Assembly (NCBI GenBank): GCA_017467305.1
Contig: JAFTSM010000071.1
Coordinates: forward strand, 42,096 to 106,095
Length of the DNA: 64,000 nt
Source: Candidatus Gastranaerophilales bacterium
GTDB taxonomy: Bacteria; Cyanobacteriota; Vampirovibrionia; Gastranaerophilales; Gastranaerophilaceae
Reading direction: 5' to 3'
The notes under the pieces are model-generated. The model saw only the letters and a list, made by a program, of their open reading frames with translations, was not told where the DNA came from and searched no databases. Within the stretch, counting starts at the first letter, position 1; each line of letters begins with the position of its first letter. Shown here piece by piece: positions 53,779-61,619 of the stretch. Position numbers and translations under genes: made by a program.

Positions 53779-55749
53779 ATGATTGAGATTTGTTATACAT
53801 TTGACAGCAATTATATACAACACGTTGCAGCATCTATTCATTCATTGTTTAAATATCATAATAAAGATGAAATAAAATTTCATCTTTTATATAGCAGTGT
53901 GTCAAAATCGAAACTAAAAGTTTTGACAAAATGGATCGACATACAAGGTTATGACTACAAATTGTACGCTATAGAACCCCAAAAATTTAATAATTGTCCT
54001 TTAAAATTAAATGATAGGTTGACTAGAGTTGCGTATTACAGAATTGCATTATCAAGTGTTTTGCCTAAAGAATGCACAAAGGTTTTATATTTAGACCCAG
54101 ATACTATAATACAAAGTAATCTGTCAGATCTATTTGATACTGATATATCATCATATTCTTTGGGTGCAGTATGTATGTTAGATAATTATTTTAACTCTGG
54201 CGTCTTATTGATTAATTTAGATTATTGGAGAAAACATAATATTCAAGATATGTTTTTTCAATCAATTTCTTCGAATTCTTCAGAAATTGATTGTCATGAT
54301 CAAGATGTTTTAAATAATGTTTTGGCGGGAACTTGGTTCAAATTACAACTAAAATATAATGCTGGAAATAATATATTTAGAATACTAAATCGTTCTAAAG
54401 CAAATAGTGAACCTCTTGTATATAAAGATGAAGAAATAAGAGAAGCAAAAGAAAATCCTGTAATTATTCATTATGCTGGTTCTTTTCATTATAAACCTTG
54501 GTATAAAAATTGTATTCATTGGTGGCAAAATTTATATCTTGAAAATTTACGAGAAACACCATATAAAAACTATAAATTGAAGTACCATTACATATTAGAT
54601 TTAATGAAGAAAGAAGAATGTCCATATCACGATATTCATCAGGATATATATAATATCGTAAAAGATTCTTTTTCAATTAAAAAAAAATATTCACCTTGGA
54701 ACTTATTTGTAAGAAAAATGTATTTGAATAGGAAAAAAAGAAATTTTCTTTTTGATATACTGTCGCTGATTTTATTTTATAAGAAAACTTTCAAGTTTAA
54801 TACATTGCAAAAAGTGGAGCCAGTTCAGGTAATAATAGATATTAGTGGTTATTGTAATGCAAAATGTCCATTTTGTATTCGACAATTATCTGAATGTAAA
54901 TCACAGATGTTTATGAAGAAAGAAATTTTTTATGAAATAATAAAACAGATAAAACAAATTAAATCAATTAAAGTTATATCCTTATCTGCTTATGGAGAGC
55001 CACTGTTGCATCCTGATTTTGACGAGTTTGTTCATTATCTTAGAAAATTGAAATATAATGTTCTCGTTACGACAAATATGTCGCTGGCTCACAAACATTT
55101 TGATAGTTTACTTGAATTGACACATATTATGTTTTCTGTTGAAGGTTGGGATAAAGAATCATATGAAAAATATCGTCAAAATTTATGTTTTGAAAAAGTA
55201 TATAGTAACATTAAGGAATTTGATAAATTAGTTAATGAACGAAGACTCAGAAGAAGACACACACCAAGCAGAACAATTAATTTTTTATTAACAAAGAAAT
55301 CTAAAATTAAAAAATTCTTAAGTTTATGGCAACCATATTCTGATCTTATTCATTTTGGGTTAATGAAAAATCCTTTGGTTTGGAACAATAGAACAATGAA
55401 ATTTGAGACAGTGGAGTCTTCGCTGTTAAAAGATGAAATTATCCCTTTATTAAACAAAAATAATACAAATTCTTGTATTCAACCGTTTAATGTTATATCA
55501 ATAAATCCAAATGGTGATGTTAAACTCTGTTGTAATGATTCTAATTGTAATTTTGACTTTGGTTCTTATAAAAATATTAAAAAATCTTTTTTTTCAAACA
55601 AGTTTTTTAATACAATTAGACAAGAATTAGCAAGAAAAAAAATATATATTTGTGAAAATTGTAGTTGGAACTACGATACTTCCATTGATTATTTAAAAAA
55701 GTATCTTCCTGAACTAAATGAAATAAGTATAAATAACAAATATCTGTGA
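53779..55749 (+). CDS. Fusion of GT8 glycosyltransferase and radical SAM/SPASM enzyme
   Basis: 656 residues. Residues 1-270 are a GT8 domain: ICYTFDSNYIQHVAASIHSL at the start, D106-P-D108 in LYLDPDT for metal and nucleotide-sugar binding, FNSGVLLINLDYW, HDQDVLNNVLAG and HYAGSFHYKPW. Residues about 335-650 are a radical SAM domain with C359, C363 and C366 in CNAKCPFC and SLSAYGEPLLHPDF. The SPASM-like tail has CIQPFNVISINPNGDVKLCC, then CENC. The start codon directly abuts the precursor stop, so translation is coupled. Inferred: one protein that both glycosylates and radically modifies the same peptide. A frameshift-created fusion is unlikely because the linker is long and in frame. Confidence 0.85.
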   Translation: MIEICYTFDSNYIQHVAASIHSLFKYHNKDEIKFHLLYSSVSKSKLKVLTKWIDIQGYDYKLYAIEPQKFNNCPLKLNDRLTRVAYYRIALSSVLPKECTKVLYLDPDTIIQSNLSDLFDTDISSYSLGAVCMLDNYFNSGVLLINLDYWRKHNIQDMFFQSISSNSSEIDCHDQDVLNNVLAGTWFKLQLKYNAGNNIFRILNRSKANSEPLVYKDEEIREAKENPVIIHYAGSFHYKPWYKNCIHWWQNLYLENLRETPYKNYKLKYHYILDLMKKEECPYHDIHQDIYNIVKDSFSIKKKYSPWNLFVRKMYLNRKKRNFLFDILSLILFYKKTFKFNTLQKVEPVQVIIDISGYCNAKCPFCIRQLSECKSQMFMKKEIFYEIIKQIKQIKSIKVISLSAYGEPLLHPDFDEFVHYLRKLKYNVLVTTNMSLAHKHFDSLLELTHIMFSVEGWDKESYEKYRQNLCFEKVYSNIKEFDKLVNERRLRRRHTPSRTINFLLTKKSKIKKFLSLWQPYSDLIHFGLMKNPLVWNNRTMKFETVESSLLKDEIIPLLNKNNTNSCIQPFNVISINPNGDVKLCCNDSNCNFDFGSYKNIKKSFFSNKFFNTIRQELARKKIYICENCSWNYDTSIDYLKKYLPELNEISINNKYL

Positions 55750-55758
55750 GAGGAAATA

Positions 55759-56427
55759 ATGAAATATTTTTTTGTATATCCGCCTTTAATAATGAATTTT
55801 TCACCAATTATTGGGATACCTCAATTAGTTAGTATCCTAGAAAATAATAATGTCAAATCAAAGATCTTTGATTTGAATTCTGATTTCTTTTCAAATTATA
55901 TAAATAAAGATTTTTTTGAAAAATTTATTACTAAAAATAATTATAAGTTAAGTGATGAATTTCTATCTGAATTTCCAAAGGACTTTCAAGACATAATATG
56001 CAAAAATAAATATACAAATAGCGTTTTAGAAGGAAAAATAAGTAAATTTACTGAAAATATAGATTTTTGTAATTATATTTTGAAAAATAAAAAATACTTT
56101 TATAATCAAATTTTATCACATTATGCTATCAGTATTATCTCTGATATAGTCGATATAACGTTACATAATGAGAGAGTTTTAATTGAAAAATTTTTACCAG
56201 GGTTTTTAAGTTTTTTTTCTAATAATAAAAGACAAGAACATTCACTAGATGTGGGATTATTTTTAAAATATGTACTTTCTCATGCAAATCCTTTTTATGA
56301 ATATATTCAATCTGCTGCAAATAAGATTGTTGAAGAAGAACCAGATTGTATTGGTATTTCAATTAATCTGTATAGCCAATTTTTTACTGGTTTGTTATTG
56401 GGATATCTAATAAAGAAAAAAAAATAA
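55759..56427 (+). CDS. B12-binding radical SAM protein, N-terminal part (frameshifted)
   Basis: 222 residues from an ATG with GAGG upstream, 9 bases after the fusion gene. The start KYFFVYPPLIMNFSPIIGIPQLVSILE is the Rossmann-type strand-loop of cobalamin-binding domains in RiPP-maturation and BchE-like radical SAM enzymes. The later EEEPDCIGISINLYSQFFTGLLLG matches the next conserved strand of that domain. The frame stops inside an A-run (A9, 56416-56424). Removing one A joins it to the following frame as KKNKKIHINIGGSVFS, which is exactly the expected B12-domain continuation. It is therefore half of one gene. Confidence 0.72.
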   Translation: MKYFFVYPPLIMNFSPIIGIPQLVSILENNNVKSKIFDLNSDFFSNYINKDFFEKFITKNNYKLSDEFLSEFPKDFQDIICKNKYTNSVLEGKISKFTENIDFCNYILKNKKYFYNQILSHYAISIISDIVDITLHNERVLIEKFLPGFLSFFSNNKRQEHSLDVGLFLKYVLSHANPFYEYIQSAANKIVEEEPDCIGISINLYSQFFTGLLLGYLIKKKK

Positions 56428-56497
56428 AAAAATACATATTAATATTGGGGGTTCTGTATTTAGTACTTCATATAATGAATTTACAAATCTTTCGGAA

Positions 56498-57568
56498 TTG
56501 ATTGGTGTTTTTTTTGATACTATTACATATGGTAATGGGGATAGTACAGTACTTGAAATTATTGAGTACATAAAAGGGGAAAAAAATATAGAAGATATTC
56601 ACAATATTATATATTTTGATAAAAATAAAAATACTTTAAAAGTAAATAAAAGAGATAATGGTCTAAAAATTAGTGATTGGCCGGTACCGTCATTTAGTGG
56701 GATTGATAAAAAATTGTTTTTGAGTCCAGAGTTAGTTTTGCCCATACAGTCTTCAGTCTCTTGCTATTGGGGAAAATGCAAATTCTGTGTTGCAAGTCGT
56801 GATAGAAAATATCAAACAAAAACAGCAGAACAAATTATTTCTGAAATTGAAATACTAATAAAAAAATATAATACCAAATATTTCTACTTTTGGGATAATG
56901 CTATTTCACCAACATTTTTAAAAGTCTTTTCTGATTTGTTATTAAAAAGGAAAATTAAAATAATATATTCTATATATGCTCGTTTTGAAAAAGAATTTGA
57001 TACTGAATTGTTAAAAAAACTTAGAAAATCTGGATGTATAAAAATAAATTGGGGAATTGATTCCGTTTCAAAAAGGATGATTAGTTTTATTGATAAAGGC
57101 ATAGAACTAGATAATGTAAAAAAAATATTAAAAAAATCAAAAAAAGCAAATATTTCTAACACAGTTTCTATAATTTTAGGTTATCCAACAGAAACATATG
57201 ATGATTTAAACGAAAATAAACATTTCTTTATAAAAGAAAAAAACAATATAGATGTGGTATTAATTGCTCCAGAAGTTCTTTTTTTAGAAGGTTCTATCTT
57301 TACAAAAGATATAGAAAAGTATCAATCTCTAATTTTAACAAATTTATCTGAACGAATTAAAATAGCTGATGAAATAAAACATTATTATGAAAGTAAATCT
57401 GAATATTGTAATTTTATTGCAGCACATAATTTATTATATGAAGATTATTATTCAAAACCCTATAATAAAATTAAATTAAAAATATATTCTATAATGATGA
57501 AAAACCAGTTTGTTTTTAGACTTTTTATAAATATGTATAAAAAGAAATTTAATAATGGTTTATTATAA
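56498..57568 (+). CDS. B12-binding radical SAM protein, C-terminal part (frameshifted)
   Basis: 356 residues from the TTG listed; the frame is open back to the A9 run near 56423, so the TTG is not a real start unless the gene has split. C89, C94 and C97 in SCYWGKCKFC form the C-x4-C-x2-C radical SAM cluster in the form seen in B12-type peptide-modifying enzymes. YFYFWDNAISPTFL, INWGIDSVSKRMISFIDKG and SIILGYPTETYDD are the usual later strands. If restored, the whole protein is about 600 residues and would likely methylate or otherwise alter an unactivated carbon in the precursor. Confidence 0.75.
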   Translation: MIGVFFDTITYGNGDSTVLEIIEYIKGEKNIEDIHNIIYFDKNKNTLKVNKRDNGLKISDWPVPSFSGIDKKLFLSPELVLPIQSSVSCYWGKCKFCVASRDRKYQTKTAEQIISEIEILIKKYNTKYFYFWDNAISPTFLKVFSDLLLKRKIKIIYSIYARFEKEFDTELLKKLRKSGCIKINWGIDSVSKRMISFIDKGIELDNVKKILKKSKKANISNTVSIILGYPTETYDDLNENKHFFIKEKNNIDVVLIAPEVLFLEGSIFTKDIEKYQSLILTNLSERIKIADEIKHYYESKSEYCNFIAAHNLLYEDYYSKPYNKIKLKIYSIMMKNQFVFRLFINMYKKKFNNGLL

Positions 57569-57593
57569 CTTTATTGTTTGATATTTTAGTAGT

Positions 57594-57706
57594 CGTTTGG
57601 GTGGAATGTAATGAAACCCAACAATGTACTTTTTATATTATGTGATGTTTTTAGTTATTTAATGTTTCTGTTGGATTACGCTTTACTAACCAATCCTACA
57701 GACTTG
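57594..57706. repeat. REP-pair-like intergenic element
   Basis: Two oppositely oriented short palindromes face each other. The left holds TTGGGT (57597-57602) and ACCCAA (57616-57621). The right holds TTGGATT and AATCC (57671-57696). The cores GTTGGGTTTC and GTTGGATTACGC are wording I recognise from REP-type repeats of cyanobacteria and gut bacteria. No coding frame spans the element. It sits between the two peptide modules. Confidence 0.45.
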
Positions 57707-57757
57707 CAGAAGCATTTGAAATACCACTTGCAACTCTTTTCAAACATTATAATGACT

Positions 57758-58747
57758 TTACCCCCAAATTTCAAAATTAGGTTCTTCTAAACTCATACAA
57801 TGGATTCCACCGCCACGTGATTGTAAGTTGTTCATCATATAATTTTTGTTATAACTATCAACTTCATCTTCTCCTGAAATAAAATAAATATCTCTTACAT
57901 TAGGAACTTTTTGTCTTAATTCCTTTTCAAAATCATCTTGTATTTGTGAGATAAATGGACTATCACAAGTGGTTGAATTAGTAATATACGAAATTGTGCC
58001 ATCTTGGTGTTTATTTATTATTGCATTTAAAAAATTTATTCCAGAGCCAAATACCCCAGCAATTTCTATTGGTTTAAAACCAGCTTTTTTTAGTGCTTTT
58101 ACAGTGTCTTCACAAGAAGAATATCCAGAATCTTTTCTTTGTCTTTCAAATTGATTGAAACTACTTCTTAATTGTATTGCTTCATATGGTGACTTTGAAA
58201 ATGACATCCTATCTAGTTTTTTCTTTACTAGTGTTGGACTATCTACAAGCACATATGGATAGCCAATTGGTCTTATGAACATATCTAAATGATAGTATTG
58301 TTGAGGAATAGTAAAAATATTCTTTTCATCTATTCCATATTCTTTTGATATATCTGCTTTTGTTTTTTTGGGGCGAACTTCATCTTCTCCAATTAGTAAC
58401 CATTTTCTCCCACTAGGATATTTGCCTATAAAACTATTTCCCCCAGTTACAAATGTTTTTGCATATGAAGAAGGAATTCCGTGCATTTTTTCTATATCAT
58501 GCATAAATCCTTCATCCAAGCGTAGATTTCCTATTAGATGTGGTCTATCATTTCTTTCTATTATTGTTTTATCGTCTTGTGCCCACTTTAAATAGTCAGT
58601 TGCCAGTTTTAAATCAAAGTTTTCTGATTTAGAAATTTTTTTCATTTCTTCTCTAATTGGTGAACAAGTTGCTTTTTCAATAAACACACTTTTTAATGGA
58701 ACTGCATCATAGCCTTTAAAACTTATTTTCGTAGGAATTGTTTTCAT
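57758..58747 (-). CDS. Pentein-fold protein resembling arginine/agmatine deiminases
   Basis: 329 residues. H153-L-D155 in YYHLDMFIRP and the C-terminal RGGGIHCMS with H316 and C317 match the His, Asp and nucleophilic Cys of guanidino-modifying penteins (arginine deiminase, agmatine deiminase, peptidyl-arginine deiminase). FVTGGNSFIG near 100 corresponds to the GGN substrate loop. The N-terminus contains ISFKG, similar to the VSFSA of the small protein encoded at 41572-42084. Exact substrate is uncertain: free arginine, agmatine or a peptidyl arginine. Location in the peptide island makes a peptide substrate worth testing. It ends the minus-strand group, 39 bases after the second TupA-like gene. 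Confidence 0.65.
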   Translation of the reverse strand: MKTIPTKISFKGYDAVPLKSVFIEKATCSPIREEMKKISKSENFDLKLATDYLKWAQDDKTIIERNDRPHLIGNLRLDEGFMHDIEKMHGIPSSYAKTFVTGGNSFIGKYPSGRKWLLIGEDEVRPKKTKADISKEYGIDEKNIFTIPQQYYHLDMFIRPIGYPYVLVDSPTLVKKKLDRMSFSKSPYEAIQLRSSFNQFERQRKDSGYSSCEDTVKALKKAGFKPIEIAGVFGSGINFLNAIINKHQDGTISYITNSTTCDSPFISQIQDDFEKELRQKVPNVRDIYFISGEDEVDSYNKNYMMNNLQSRGGGIHCMSLEEPNFEIWG

Positions 58748-58786
58748 ACTAGAATAAAATACAAATATTATATTTTTTGCTTATAT

Positions 58787-59686
58787 TTATTTGTATTTTA
58801 AGTATAATTTATGCCCATAATATAAATCAAAAATATTTGGCTTGAAATTTAAAAATCCAGAAGCTGGTGTGAAAGTCATTTCACAAAAATAAAGTTCGTT
58901 ATTACACTCCATGTAATCTATTCTTACAAAATTAAAGTCTTTAGATAAAATTTCTGAATATTCAATCATTTTATGTAGAAATTTAGGCTTTGGAAAATAA
59001 TCTAAATTTCCCCATGAAATATCAAATTGTAACTTATCCCAATTTGTACTATAAACACACTGCTTTATTGATTCATTTGGATTTGCTGTTCTAATTTGTA
59101 TAAATTCTGGAACACCACTAAAGCAATAAACTTCATAGTTGTTTATTCCAACGGTTTTATCTATTTGTACAAGAAGCTCTTCAGCAAAAATTTTTGGAGT
59201 TATATTTTCATAATGCATTTCATAATATGACCAATATGCATAATTTATTTTTAGAACATTGTCGTAAGATTTCCTATAAAAAATTAATTCATCTTTGCTA
59301 ATCTTAAACTTATCTTCAACATACCAATTTGTTTTCCAAGCGTGATTGGTTTTTAAAATAAAAGATGTAGGAAGAGATTCAAAATCAATATCTTTAAAAC
59401 ATTTCCCTACTTGATAAACTTTTGCAAATTTTAATTCTGGTAGAATAGTGGATATATATTTTTTTACTTCAAGCTTATCAGATAATAACGTCTTTTGGCG
59501 ATTTTTTTCATTTAGTTTTAAATACTGAATTTTTTCACTAAGTCTTAATGGTCTTTCAAAATCTAGATGTTTGTTCAAAATATTCTTATATTTTTGCTGT
59601 AAAACAAATTGCCAAAAGAACTTTGGTATAGTTCTAAATGATAAATAGCGTAGCAGATATTTTATGCTTAAATAATCACTATTCAT
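58787..59686 (-). CDS. TupA-like ATP-grasp protein (second copy)
   Basis: 299 residues, paralogue of the protein at 52730. Shared blocks are LDFERPLRLSEKIQYLKLNEKN, FILKTNHAWKTN, FAEELLV and FVRIDYMECNNELYFCEMTFTPASGF. It lacks the poly-C tract. Its ATG lies inside the end of the radical SAM gene (8-base overlap), so both are translated together. In both copies an ATP-grasp gene sits in the same transcription unit as a small precursor-like peptide and a SPASM-type radical SAM gene, which argues for a role in that pathway rather than in general capsule synthesis. Confidence 0.8.
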   Translation of the reverse strand: MNSDYLSIKYLLRYLSFRTIPKFFWQFVLQQKYKNILNKHLDFERPLRLSEKIQYLKLNEKNRQKTLLSDKLEVKKYISTILPELKFAKVYQVGKCFKDIDFESLPTSFILKTNHAWKTNWYVEDKFKISKDELIFYRKSYDNVLKINYAYWSYYEMHYENITPKIFAEELLVQIDKTVGINNYEVYCFSGVPEFIQIRTANPNESIKQCVYSTNWDKLQFDISWGNLDYFPKPKFLHKMIEYSEILSKDFNFVRIDYMECNNELYFCEMTFTPASGFLNFKPNIFDLYYGHKLYLKYK

Positions 59687-61007
59687 ATTCTTTTGCTATA
59701 TTCATTTTAATTTTTGCATTTTTGCAAAGAATATTGACTTTTGTATGTTCGTCTGTACATTTCCCAGGACAAAAGTTGCAATATTTGCAGTAATCATATT
59801 TAAAACATTCAGTGAAATCTTTTCTCTTGATACTAGACCACTTATTTAATGGCGAATTTTTATCATTGCTTTCCCAAAGTTCTTTTAATGTGATTTTACG
59901 TAGGTTTGCAAAATTAAAATTTGCTGTAGGACAAGATGTGACATTTAAAAATGGGTCAATATCCAATGTGGTTCGTCCGGACAAACATGGAAAGTCATTT
60001 AAGAATTTTTCATTAATTACATTATTAACTTTAATTAACTTATTTTTAATTTGAAATCTATAAAGTTTTTCAAGCTGTTTTTCTTCTATTTGAGTATATA
60101 AATTTGAGTAATCAGGATTTGGAAGAAGACACTCATCTACTCCATAGCGGAAGTTGTGAGTTATAGCATAGTTCACTACATCTTGATAATTATTTGCGTT
60201 ATATTTTGTAAGAAATATTTTTACTTCAACTGGAACATTGTTTTCTTCTAACTTTTCAATAACTTTTAGTGTTTTATGGTGAGAACCTTTTACACGTGTA
60301 ATTTTTTCATGAATATCTGAATTCATACTATATAAGCTTAATCCAATATAATGAGGATAAAGCTTTATAATTTCATCAAAGAATTTGGGGTCATCATACA
60401 TTTTTTGCCCATTTGTGAAAAATACTAATTCAATTCTTTTTGATTTAATGTACTTTGCAATATCTAAAAAATCATCAATTAAAGTGCATTCTCCTCCAGA
60501 TAAAACAATTTGAGTAACGCCTAATTCATAAGCTTCATCAATTATTGGTTTTATATCTGAAAAAGAAATCTGGACATCGTTTACTGTTTTGTCATTAAAA
60601 CAGTGAACACAGTTTAAATTGCATTTATAAGTAACATCAAATTGAATACGTGTTAATTTTTGCTCTTTTATATTCTGTTGTGACCAAAGTTTTAGAAAAT
60701 CAGAATCTTTACTTACAAAACTATTTTGTCTTTTTTGTTGTATATCTTTTTGTTCTTCTAATGTTAAAAATAATCCCTTTTGTTTTAATAATAAAAGAAA
60801 ATCTGATAATTCATTTTCTAAATTCTTTTCTTTTGCATAGGAAAGAATTTGACCCATATTTTTTGAGTTTAAAATAACATACCACAAATCACTTGAATCT
60901 TTTTGTAACCAAAACAGTTCAAATGTTTTTCTATTGGAAATATATGCTCTTGATTTCTCTGTTTCGAAGTTAAGAACATTTGATGAAATCCATTCTGGAA
61001 CAAACAT
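59679..61007 (-). CDS. Radical SAM/SPASM peptide maturase with N-terminal PqqD-like domain
   Basis: 442 residues. Residues 1-100 resemble a PqqD-type peptide-recognition (RRE) fold: an N-terminal strand region followed by SDFLLLLKQKGLFLT. The radical SAM core has C129, C133 and C136 in YKCNLNCVHC and QIVLSGGECTLI. The SPASM tail contains CLSGRTTLDIDPFLNVTSC, then CFKYDYCKYCNFCPGKC, enough for two auxiliary clusters. This is the architecture of enzymes that form thioether or carbon-carbon links in RiPPs. Its ATG is 11 bases after the stop of the cysteine-rich peptide gene, which is its probable substrate. Confidence 0.87.
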   Translation of the reverse strand: MFVPEWISSNVLNFETEKSRAYISNRKTFELFWLQKDSSDLWYVILNSKNMGQILSYAKEKNLENELSDFLLLLKQKGLFLTLEEQKDIQQKRQNSFVSKDSDFLKLWSQQNIKEQKLTRIQFDVTYKCNLNCVHCFNDKTVNDVQISFSDIKPIIDEAYELGVTQIVLSGGECTLIDDFLDIAKYIKSKRIELVFFTNGQKMYDDPKFFDEIIKLYPHYIGLSLYSMNSDIHEKITRVKGSHHKTLKVIEKLEENNVPVEVKIFLTKYNANNYQDVVNYAITHNFRYGVDECLLPNPDYSNLYTQIEEKQLEKLYRFQIKNKLIKVNNVINEKFLNDFPCLSGRTTLDIDPFLNVTSCPTANFNFANLRKITLKELWESNDKNSPLNKWSSIKRKDFTECFKYDYCKYCNFCPGKCTDEHTKVNILCKNAKIKMNIAKEYE

Positions 61008-61018
61008 TAGACCTCAAA

Positions 61019-61174
61019 CTAGCAACAGCATGTTCCACAACAAGTTTGTACTGATGTAAGTGCCCTACTTGAACAACCTCCCATTGAAACAATAATAGTA
61101 CCTTCTTTATAAAAACCTAACTTTTTTGAGGAAAAATTTCTATTTTTTTTACTATTTGATAATTTAATTTTCAT
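61019..61174 (-). CDS. Cysteine-rich precursor-like peptide (51 residues), candidate RiPP substrate
   Basis: A 51-codon gene with GGAG eight bases before the ATG. The leader is basic (MKIKLSNSKKNRNFSSKKLG), then a GTIIVSMGG segment and a C-terminus SVQTCCGTCCC. Cysteines are C34, C45, C46, C49, C50 and C51: six in total, five within the last seven residues. It directly precedes the radical SAM/SPASM maturase and shares its promoter. The cysteine cluster fits a radical-formed thioether peptide. It does not match the spacing of the known SCIFF family, which also has six cysteines. A metal-binding peptide is an alternative. Confidence 0.75.
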   Translation of the reverse strand: MKIKLSNSKKNRNFSSKKLGFYKEGTIIVSMGGCSSRALTSVQTCCGTCCC

Positions 61175-61233
61175 ATTAATGCTCCAATTTTCTTAAAATA
61201 TTTTAACAACACATTCCGCCTAGAACAAAAAGT

Positions 61234-61247
61234 TGTCTTGTACGACA
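61234..61247. promoter_or_regulatory. Candidate operator over the start site of the cysteine-rich peptide operon
   Basis: TGTCTTGTACGACA is a partial dyad (TGTC/GACA arms) centred on the predicted transcription start of the minus-strand operon. The divergent HTH gene at 61309 is a natural candidate to bind it. Confidence 0.25.
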
Positions 61248-61250
61248 TAT

Positions 61251-61280
61251 ATACTAGCATAATAAATTTAAATTAGTCAA
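61251..61280 (-). promoter_or_regulatory. Promoter of the cysteine-rich peptide operon
   Basis: On the minus strand TTGACT (61280-61275), an 18-base spacer and TAGTAT (61256-61251), giving a leader of about 70 bases before the ATG at 61174. Confidence 0.45.
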
Positions 61281-61308
61281 TAAAATATTTAAGAAGTAAA
61301 ATTTTAAA

Positions 61309-61536
61309 ATGAAGTTATTGGCAAAAGAACAAATAAAAACATTACTGTCACAGAAAGGAAAAAAACAAAAAGACCTAGTCGAAAAATTATCCGAAATGAC
61401 AGGAGAAAAATACACTTCAAATGGGCTTTCACATAAAATGAGAAGAGGAAGTGTTACTTATAATGAAATGCTTCTTATTGCCGAAATATTAGGATATGAA
61501 ATAAATTTTTCAAATAATAATAACGAACTCATTTAA
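61309..61536 (+). CDS. Small HTH DNA-binding protein (DUF6471/Cro-like)
   Basis: 75 residues, all helical. The pattern KQKDLVEKLSEMTGEKYTSNGLSHKMRRG, followed by TYNEMLLIAEILGYEINF, is that of short Cro/CI-type or DUF6471-type helix-turn-helix proteins, with the recognition helix in the SNGLSHKM part. Such proteins are single-domain repressors. It is divergent from the cysteine-rich peptide operon across a 134-base region that contains the operator candidate, so it may control that operon. It has its own terminator. Confidence 0.75.
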   Translation: MKLLAKEQIKTLLSQKGKKQKDLVEKLSEMTGEKYTSNGLSHKMRRGSVTYNEMLLIAEILGYEINFSNNNNELI

Positions 61537-61574
61537 AAAACTTTAGTTTTAATACAAAAGCCTAAAGTTTTTTT
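61537..61574 (+). terminator. Terminator after the HTH gene
   Basis: AAACTTTAG (61538-61546) and CTAAAGTTT (61562-61570) form a 9-bp stem followed by a run of T. Confidence 0.7.
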
Positions 61575-61619
61575 CATTTAAACCGATACTAATAATGTAT
61601 TAGTAGTGCAAGGAAAAAA

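Noticed and set aside
61019-61174. Assignment of the six-cysteine peptide to the SCIFF family
   Set aside because: SCIFF peptides have spaced single cysteines; here five are packed in the last seven residues and the maturase has a PqqD-like N-terminus with a different SPASM pattern.
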